From Halodesulfovibrio spirochaetisodalis (GTDB lineage: Bacteria > Desulfobacterota > Desulfovibrionia > Desulfovibrionales > Desulfovibrionaceae), in assembly GCF_001672295.1 (NCBI RefSeq), contig NZ_JXMS01000003.1, forward strand, positions 62,001 to 126,000: 64,000 nt of DNA. Direction: 5' to 3'. The notes under the pieces are model-generated. The model did no database searches. It was given only the letters and a program-made list of their open reading frames with translations, and was not told where the DNA came from. Below are positions 58,654 through 64,000 of this stretch, in pieces. Positions within the stretch are counted from its first letter, which is position 1. Every line of letters begins with the position of its first letter. The translations under genes and the position numbers were made by a program.

Positions 58654-59307
58654 ATGAAACAGAATACGCTTACGCTTTTTACCCCTTCATCCGAGGAAGC
58701 TGACTGGCCTACGCCGTTTGCAGGCATTGACGAGGCAGGTCGCGGTTGTCTTGCTGGCCCTGTTGTTGCCGGAGCCTGTATTCTTGATCCGTCCAACCCT
58801 ATTGAAGGGCTGACAGATTCAAAAAAGCTTACGGAAAAACGCAGGCAGACTCTGTATCCGCAGATAAAAGAAAAAGCCCTTGCGTGGGGAATCGGCGTTG
58901 CCTGGCCGGAGGAGATTGACCGTATCAACATCCTCCAGTCCACATTCCACGCCATGCACCGAGCTGTAGAATGCCTTCGGGTTTCACCTGTCTTCCTTGC
59001 CATTGACGGTAATGCAACTATTCCGAAAGAAATCGCAGGGACGATTGACCAGCAAGCTATCGTCAAAGGTGACTTGAAAATCCAAGCTATTTCCGCAGCC
59101 TCGATTCTTGCAAAAACATTCCGTGATGATCTTATGGTCAAACTGGATAAACGTTACAATGGATACGGTTTTGCAGGGCATAAAGGCTACGGCACAAAAG
59201 AGCACATTGCAGCCATTGCCGCAAAAGGCCCATGCAGAATGCATAGGCTCACTTTCGCAAAAGTAAAGCCTGAGCCGCCAACACAGGAACAAAATTCGCT
59301 ATGGTAG
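58654..59307 (+). CDS. rnhB: Ribonuclease HII
   Basis: This 217-residue enzyme has the type 2 RNase H motif [20 protein letters not shown] (catalytic Asp and Glu). It also carries [21 protein letters not shown], the third acidic site at [17 protein letters not shown], and [15 protein letters not shown]. It removes ribonucleotides misincorporated into DNA and RNA-DNA hybrids. It overlaps the yraN gene by 7 bases, a frequently seen neighbour pair. Confidence 0.96.
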   Translation: MKQNTLTLFTPSSEEADWPTPFAGIDEAGRGCLAGPVVAGACILDPSNPIEGLTDSKKLTEKRRQTLYPQIKEKALAWGIGVAWPEEIDRINILQSTFHAMHRAVECLRVSPVFLAIDGNATIPKEIAGTIDQQAIVKGDLKIQAISAASILAKTFRDDLMVKLDKRYNGYGFAGHKGYGTKEHIAAIAAKGPCRMHRLTFAKVKPEPPTQEQNSLW

Positions 59308-59705
59308 CAGATCACCTTGCAACTGGTACAGCCGGAGAAAACGCTGCGGCCGAATATCTTGCCGGACACGGGTACTCCATTGTCACCCGCAACTGGCGGG
59401 CTAAACAGCTGGAGCTGGATATTATCTGTACCAAAGGTGATACTGTTATATTTGCAGAAGTGAAAACCCGCTCCTGTTCAGGTATGGGCACAGCGCAGGA
59501 AGCTCTGTCCGCACACAAAATTTCAAAGCTGTGCAAAGCAGCGCAGCTGTATATTTCACAACATAATTTATGGGATACACCCTGCCGGTTTGACCTGCTT
59601 GCAGTGACAAGAACCGGCAATACGTATCAGGTGGAGCACATACAAGATGCCTTCGAACTCTCCCAGCTTATGGGTGGTGGCAACACCGCTTGGCAACCAT
59701 GGTGA
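59301..59705 (+). CDS. UPF0102 / YraN-type endonuclease-like protein
   Basis: This 134-residue protein of the restriction-endonuclease-like fold has [17 protein letters not shown] and [15 protein letters not shown]. The Glu-x-Lys element is in [10 protein letters not shown] (EVK). Its function in most bacteria is unproved; a role in handling DNA or recombination intermediates has been proposed from the fold. It overlaps rnhB by 7 bases and rsmI by 59 bases, so the three are one expression unit. Confidence 0.93.
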   Translation: MVADHLATGTAGENAAAEYLAGHGYSIVTRNWRAKQLELDIICTKGDTVIFAEVKTRSCSGMGTAQEALSAHKISKLCKAAQLYISQHNLWDTPCRFDLLAVTRTGNTYQVEHIQDAFELSQLMGGGNTAWQPW

Positions 59706-60477
59706 TCTTTCTCCACGAGCGCGAGAAGTGCTCGAATCTGTCGATATGGTGCTTGCAGAAGATACCCGCCGTACCGGCCTCCTCTTTAAATCTACAGGTG
59801 TGACTGCAAAAAAACTGGTAAGCTTCCATGATCACAATGAAGAAGCAAAAGCACCCGGCATTATTGCAGCAATGGAAGAAGGTCAGGTCTACGCAGTTGT
59901 ATCCGACGCAGGAATGCCGCTTTTTTCAGATCCGGGTTTCCGTCTTGTAAAACTTGCGAGAGAAAAGGGGATCTGCGTTTCTGTTGTTCCAGGCCCGAGT
60001 GCCCCGCTTACCGCTCTTGCAGCCAGTGGTATCGCACCGCAGCCTTTTACATTCATCGGTTTTCCTCCGCGAAAAGCCAGTGATCAGAAAAAGCTTTTTG
60101 AAGAATTTTCCAATCTTCGCTCCACGCTTGTTTTCTTTGAACGTAAAAACCGTTTGGCAGCAACGCTTCAAGCTGCCTATGAAGTTCTCGGCCCCCGCGA
60201 ACTATGTGTTGCACGGGAATTGACCAAGCTTCATGAGGAGTTTATTCTAGGCCGTCTTGAAAAACATCAGGAAATACCACAGGATTTATTAGGCGAAATC
60301 ACCGTTGTTATCGGCCCGCCGGAATCCGGTGGTAAAACAAGTGAAGAAGAACTGCTGAAACTTATTGCTGAAGAAACAGCCCTTGGCGGCAAACCAAAAG
60401 AAATTGCCAGACGAGTCAAGGAAGAAGCTTCAGGATGGACAGTAAAAGCCGTCTATCAGTTTATGCAGGATAACTAA
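59647..60477 (+). CDS. rsmI: 16S rRNA (cytidine-1402-2'-O)-methyltransferase RsmI
   Basis: This 276-residue tetrapyrrole-methylase-fold enzyme begins [20 protein letters not shown]. It carries VLAEDTRRTG, VSDAGMPLFSDPGFRLV, VPGPSAPLTALAASG and the FIGFPPRK segment. It methylates C1402 of 16S rRNA together with RsmH. The start at ATG 59647 lies within the last 59 bases of the yraN-type gene in another frame, after a GGTGGAG site at about ten bases. Confidence 0.95.
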   Translation: MPSNSPSLWVVATPLGNHGDLSPRAREVLESVDMVLAEDTRRTGLLFKSTGVTAKKLVSFHDHNEEAKAPGIIAAMEEGQVYAVVSDAGMPLFSDPGFRLVKLAREKGICVSVVPGPSAPLTALAASGIAPQPFTFIGFPPRKASDQKKLFEEFSNLRSTLVFFERKNRLAATLQAAYEVLGPRELCVARELTKLHEEFILGRLEKHQEIPQDLLGEITVVIGPPESGGKTSEEELLKLIAEETALGGKPKEIARRVKEEASGWTVKAVYQFMQDN

Positions 60478-60507
60478 GCCCGATACGTAGTACACTCAGG
60501 ATTTCCT

Positions 60508-61266
60508 ATGCTTACTGCCCGCACTCTCATAACTTGCTTTTTCCGTACGTATCTTGTCGGTACGGGATTCAACACCCGCGGCCTGCAAAATACAGGTCTG
60601 GTGTTTGCAATGGAGCCAGGGCTGCGGGAGCTATATAAAAATCCTGAAGAGCTGCGCGAAGCCAGAAGCCGTTATCTGGAACTATATAACACACATCCGT
60701 TCTGGACGCCTCTTCTCATAGGCGTATTTCTCTCACTGGAATCGCATATTGCCCGCGGCAACTTGCCGTCCAAAATGCTCAGTTCCGTGAAAGAAACAAC
60801 AACCTACACTCTTTCTGCAATTGGCGACTCCTTTTTCGGAGGCAGCCTGCTTGCCATGTGGGCTCTATCCACCGTGTGCATGCTGGTTGCAGGGTTTGAT
60901 ATCCTTGCCCTGTCTTGGACGCTGCTACTATTTGCAGCCTTGCAGGTTTTCAAATTCTTCACCTTTGTTACCGGAGTCCGGAACGGACTACAGATGATCA
61001 CAACACTTAAGAGCTGGGATCTTATCAACTGGGGAGACCGTATAAAAATGGTCAACTCCCTGATCCTTGTCCTCATGTTGTATATCTTCTGGCCGGGAAC
61101 CCACGACATTCCTGAGTGGTCGCTTATTGCGGGCACTTTACTAAGCGCAAGTTTTGTTGTGGGAAGACTGCATTTATCACGTGTATTGCTTGTATATCTT
61201 TTACTCTTTCTTATGTTTTTTATACTCCCGTGGATTAGCAATGTTATTCCACTTTCCCCAATGTAG
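60508..61266 (+). CDS. PTS system mannose/fructose/sorbose family IID component
   Basis: The 252-residue protein has the EIID pattern. The N-terminal amphipathic part TYLVGTGFNTRGLQNTGLVF is followed by EPGLRELY and a FNTHPFWTPLLIG-like segment (YNTHPFWTPLLIGVFLSLE). The middle contains GDSFFGGSLLAMWAL and the last 100 residues are strongly hydrophobic. In complete systems IIC and IID form the membrane carrier. No IIA, IIB or IIC gene lies nearby; HPr and EI follow immediately (15-base gap). The combination could serve sugar uptake with components elsewhere, or a regulatory phosphorelay. Confidence 0.85.
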   Translation: MLTARTLITCFFRTYLVGTGFNTRGLQNTGLVFAMEPGLRELYKNPEELREARSRYLELYNTHPFWTPLLIGVFLSLESHIARGNLPSKMLSSVKETTTYTLSAIGDSFFGGSLLAMWALSTVCMLVAGFDILALSWTLLLFAALQVFKFFTFVTGVRNGLQMITTLKSWDLINWGDRIKMVNSLILVLMLYIFWPGTHDIPEWSLIAGTLLSASFVVGRLHLSRVLLVYLLLFLMFFILPWISNVIPLSPM

Positions 61267-61281
61267 AGGAACTGACGAACA

Positions 61282-61575
61282 ATGGAACCATCAGGTGAAA
61301 ATAACAGCTTAGAAGTAGTTGTTTGCGTAGAAAACGAGCTGGGGCTGCATGCACGCCCTGCTGGCAAAGTAGCTCAACTTGCGCAATCATTTCAGGCTGA
61401 CATTGCTCTTTGTGTGGCAGATCAAAGAGCAGACGCAAAATCCATTCTGGACATTCTCTCCCTTGCGGCACCGCAAGGCACAGAAATTTGTATTAAAGCT
61501 TCCGGCTGTGACGCCAGTGAAGCCCTTGAACAGATCGGTCAACTTTTTCATGACAAGTTCGAAGGGGATACATAG
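61282..61575 (+). CDS. ptsH: Phosphocarrier protein HPr
   Basis: The 97-residue protein has the phosphorylation site His23 in NELGLHARPAGKVAQLAQ. The second conserved region, DAKSILDILSLAAPQGTEI, has Ser54 where Gram-positive HPr has its regulatory serine. HPr shuttles phosphate from EI to EII components. It overlaps ptsI by one base and follows the EIID gene by 15. Confidence 0.95.
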   Translation: MEPSGENNSLEVVVCVENELGLHARPAGKVAQLAQSFQADIALCVADQRADAKSILDILSLAAPQGTEICIKASGCDASEALEQIGQLFHDKFEGDT

Positions 61576-63362
61576 TGGCTCGTAAAATTCTTCGCGGCAT
61601 TCCTGTTTCTGCTGGTATTTCAATTGGTAAAGCCTATTTTGTTAACCGTCAGAAAGAGCGCCGTATTCCGCGCGAAACTATACCGCACCATCTTGTTGCA
61701 ATTGAAACCCAGCGTCTTCGCAATGCCGTTGAAGAAGTACGGCAGGGATTCATGGATGCACGCGCGCGCGTTCCTGAAGAATTGAAAGAACATGGAGCCA
61801 TTATCGACTCGCACCTGATGATTTGTCAGGACCCGAAGCTTGTCGAATCAGCAGCGAAGAACATTGAAGAACGTGCCATCACAGCGGAATGGGCGCTGGA
61901 GCGCTCCATCAATGCTATAGGCAAAGCCTTCAGTGCCATTGATGACCCGTATATCCGTGAACGAATGCAGGACGTACGTGTTGTCGGTGATAAAATCATG
62001 CAGGCACTTATCGGTACCCCAAAACCGGTTGATCTTCCGGCAGGCCGCCGCGTTCTTATGGCGCATGACCTGACCCCTGCTGATGCCATTGAGCTTGAGC
62101 TTAGCAAAATTATGTCCTTTGCTACCGCTGAAGGCGGCAAAACTTCCCATACCGGTATTCTTGCCCGTTCCCTGCAGATTCCTGCCATTGTTGGCGTGGA
62201 AGACCTTGAAGATTCTATCAGGGACGGCGATCTGGTCATTATTGATGCCCTTAAGGGACTCATTTTCATCGATCCGAGCGAAGATGAACTTGCCCATTAC
62301 GGTGACAGAAAATACCAGTTTGAAGATTATCAGAAAGCCATTGTTAAACAATGCCATCTTCCAGCTGAAACTGTTGACGGGTACAGACTGGAAGTATGCG
62401 CCAACATAGAGCTTGCAGAAGAGCTTGTGCAGGTAAAAGATAATGGCGGCGAAGGTGTGGGGCTGTACCGTACCGAGTATGCTTTCTTCAATAAAAGCAA
62501 CATGCCGGACGAAGAAAAATTATACGAGGAGTATGCAACCCTTGCAGAGCAGCTTGCTCCGCAAAAAGTAATTTTGCGTACCCTTGATGTAGGCGCTGAC
62601 AAACTTCTGGACGAACAGGCAATGCTTGATGAAGCCAACCCCGCACTGGGATTGCGCGGAATCCGCTTCTGCCTGCGTTACCAGAACGTGTTCCGCATGC
62701 AGCTCAGAGCAATGCTGCGCGCCTCTGTTCACGGCAACGTTGCTATTATGTTTCCGATGATCTCCGGCTTAAAAGAGTTGCGTCAGGCACGTTTTGTACT
62801 TAACTCTGTAAAAAGCGAGCTTGATGCCGAAGGCGTCGCCTATAATCCGGATATTCCGGTAGGTATTATGATCGAGCTGCCAAGTGCAGTGATGATTGCT
62901 GATACGCTTGCCCGTGAGGTTGACTTCTTCTCCATCGGGACAAACGACCTTATTCAATATTCGCTGGGTATCGACAGGACAAACAAACATGTGTCCTATC
63001 TATACCAGCCGCTGCATCCGGCCATTGTACGGTCAATAAAATTTGTTATTGATGCCGCGCACAAAGAAGGCATCGAAGCATCCGTATGTGGCGAAGTAGC
63101 ATCAGACCCGTATTGTGTGCCGATTTTGATGGGCATGAGGGTTGACGGAATTTCTATTGCGCCGCAAGCTATTCCGGGAATTAAACGCGTAATCCGCCAG
63201 ATTGATATGGAAGAATGTATTGAGCTGCTGGGCGATGTTCTCACACACGCCACCGTATCCAGAATCAATACCAAAGTTCGTAAGCGTATTTTCAAACGCT
63301 TCCCTGAAGAACTGTCTTTCTTCGCATCACTCATTGAGCAGGATGATATAACGGAACCGTAA
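61575..63362 (+). CDS. ptsI: Phosphoenolpyruvate-protein phosphotransferase (Enzyme I)
   Basis: This 595-residue EI has the N-terminal HPr-binding and swivelling domain with the phospho-histidine His192 in [16 protein letters not shown]. The C-terminal PEP-binding barrel has [41 protein letters not shown] and the [14 protein letters not shown] signature. The catalytic cysteine lies in [11 protein letters not shown]. It starts phosphotransfer from PEP to HPr. It starts on the last base of ptsH and ends on the first base of smpB. Confidence 0.97.
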   Translation: MARKILRGIPVSAGISIGKAYFVNRQKERRIPRETIPHHLVAIETQRLRNAVEEVRQGFMDARARVPEELKEHGAIIDSHLMICQDPKLVESAAKNIEERAITAEWALERSINAIGKAFSAIDDPYIRERMQDVRVVGDKIMQALIGTPKPVDLPAGRRVLMAHDLTPADAIELELSKIMSFATAEGGKTSHTGILARSLQIPAIVGVEDLEDSIRDGDLVIIDALKGLIFIDPSEDELAHYGDRKYQFEDYQKAIVKQCHLPAETVDGYRLEVCANIELAEELVQVKDNGGEGVGLYRTEYAFFNKSNMPDEEKLYEEYATLAEQLAPQKVILRTLDVGADKLLDEQAMLDEANPALGLRGIRFCLRYQNVFRMQLRAMLRASVHGNVAIMFPMISGLKELRQARFVLNSVKSELDAEGVAYNPDIPVGIMIELPSAVMIADTLAREVDFFSIGTNDLIQYSLGIDRTNKHVSYLYQPLHPAIVRSIKFVIDAAHKEGIEASVCGEVASDPYCVPILMGMRVDGISIAPQAIPGIKRVIRQIDMEECIELLGDVLTHATVSRINTKVRKRIFKRFPEELSFFASLIEQDDITEP

Positions 63363-63835
63363 TGAGTAAAAAGAAAAAGAAAAAAAGTGGCGGCAGTTCC
63401 ATTGCCGTTAATAAAAAAGCACGCCGTTACTACGAAGTGCTTGATACACAGGAAGCCGGAATTGCTCTGCGCGGCACTGAAGTAAAATCCATGCGCGCAG
63501 GACAGGTTGCCTTCAAGGACAGCTACATCAGCTATAAAGACGGAGAAGCATGGCTTATCGGTCTGCACATTGCTCCGTACGAAAATGCCGGCTACTCCCA
63601 GCATGATCCCGACGGTGACCGCAGACTGCTGCTCCACCGCCGTGAAATTGAAATGTGGATGAGCAAGGTGGAACAAAAAGGTCTTACCGTTGTTCCGCTG
63701 AAGCTTTACTTCAAAGGTTCACGCATCAAGCTGGAAATTGGTCTGTGTCGTGGTAAAAAACTGCACGACCAACGTGAATCAATTAAGCAGCGTGATGCTG
63801 CGCGCGATCTTGCGCGTCAGATGCTGGATCGATAA
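63362..63835 (+). CDS. smpB: SsrA-binding protein SmpB
   Basis: This 157-residue protein has the SmpB beta-barrel: [55 protein letters not shown] and the [20 protein letters not shown] segment. The C-terminal basic tail ([14 protein letters not shown]) enters the mRNA channel. With tmRNA it rescues stalled ribosomes. It overlaps ptsI by one base. No ssrA gene was recognised in the short remaining sequence. Confidence 0.97.
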   Translation: MSKKKKKKSGGSSIAVNKKARRYYEVLDTQEAGIALRGTEVKSMRAGQVAFKDSYISYKDGEAWLIGLHIAPYENAGYSQHDPDGDRRLLLHRREIEMWMSKVEQKGLTVVPLKLYFKGSRIKLEIGLCRGKKLHDQRESIKQRDAARDLARQMLDR

Positions 63836-63849
63836 CTGTATTTTCTCTA

Positions 63850-63888
63850 TGCCGGAAATAACGCATTAGTGCGTTCTTTCCGGCATAT
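63850..63888 (+). terminator. Hairpin terminator after smpB
   Basis: ATGCCGGAA..AACGCA and TGCGTT..TTCCGGCAT pair around TTAG. The following sequence is only moderately T-rich. Confidence 0.75.
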
Positions 63889-63947
63889 TCTGTTGTATGA
63901 TCAGATAGAAATTGAGCAGCAGACACTACTCCACCCTGCAGGCAACC

Positions 63948-64000
63948 ATGCACTACCATCGGGTTGTCTCACTCCTGCTGCCGGATTTATGGCGTATCAG
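63948..64000 (+). CDS. Possible start of a further gene, cut by the window edge
   Basis: An ATG at 63948 opens a frame that stays open to the window end (MHYHRVVSLLLPDLWRI). Only 17 residues are visible and the ribosome site (CAGG) is weak, so this is a tentative call. Confidence 0.3.
   Translation, partial: MHYHRVVSLLLPDLWRI

Noticed and set aside
63890-64000. tmRNA (ssrA) gene after smpB
   Set aside because: Too little sequence remains, and neither the tRNA-like ends nor an ANDEN-type tag reading frame is seen.

Overview
The window reads as a chromosomal segment of a sulfate-reducing deltaproteobacterium of the Desulfovibrio/Halodesulfovibrio type. The main evidence is a complete aprBA-qmoABC-qmoD dissimilatory sulfate-reduction block beside genes of the siroheme-dependent (Ahb) heme pathway (ahbC, hemB, ahbD and one siroheme decarboxylase subunit). 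Base composition looks moderate (mid-40s percent GC by eye), lower than the classical high-GC Desulfovibrio species. No rRNA, tRNA, insertion sequence, prophage or CRISPR array was recognised. Layout: 1-5.2 kb holds the tail of a MacB/FtsX-type permease, an orphan TRAP solute receptor, a VanX-like dipeptidase, two thioesterases of different families and an amidohydrolase. 5.2-6.5 kb (minus strand) holds a ferredoxin-thioredoxin reductase catalytic subunit paired with a glutaredoxin, then a membrane-anchored unknown. 6.7-11.5 kb holds an EF-G-like GTPase with an altered switch II, PlsC and RNase J. 11.5-14.1 kb (minus) is a tandemly duplicated two-gene cassette (SRPBCC-like protein plus multi-pass membrane protein), the best candidate here for an uncharacterised system. 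14.3-26.7 kb is the conserved translation/envelope cluster rpsB-tsf-pyrH-frr-uppS-cdsA-dxr-rseP-tsaB, interrupted by wecE plus a WaaE-like glycosyltransferase after tsf and by a group II PLP decarboxylase after cdsA. 26.7-32.3 kb holds a solitary fliS behind a good sigma-54 promoter and a minus-strand group of zinc-ribbon/Yip1-type membrane proteins with a lipoprotein. 32.3-36.9 kb is the Ahb heme operon behind a long structured leader, followed by a PAS-GGDEF diguanylate cyclase. 39.0-47.2 kb (minus) is qmoD, qmoC, qmoB, qmoA, aprA, aprB. 47.9-53.7 kb holds an EPSP-synthase-like protein without the usual catalytic motifs, an aminotransferase, a DUF6765-type protein and a possible short secreted/adhesin-like protein. 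54.0-63.8 kb is ffh-rpsP-khpA-rimM-trmD-rplS, rnhB-yraN-rsmI, a mannose-family PTS fragment (EIID, HPr, EI) and smpB. How the genes fit together: AprBA reduces adenosine phosphosulfate to sulfite, and QmoABC, a flavin/FeS/cytochrome b membrane complex, links that reaction to the menaquinone pool. The Ahb enzymes convert siroheme to the b-type heme that cytochromes such as QmoC need, which gives a plausible reason for the two clusters lying together. The ribosomal, SRP, tRNA-modification and isoprenoid/phospholipid genes are housekeeping functions in familiar order.
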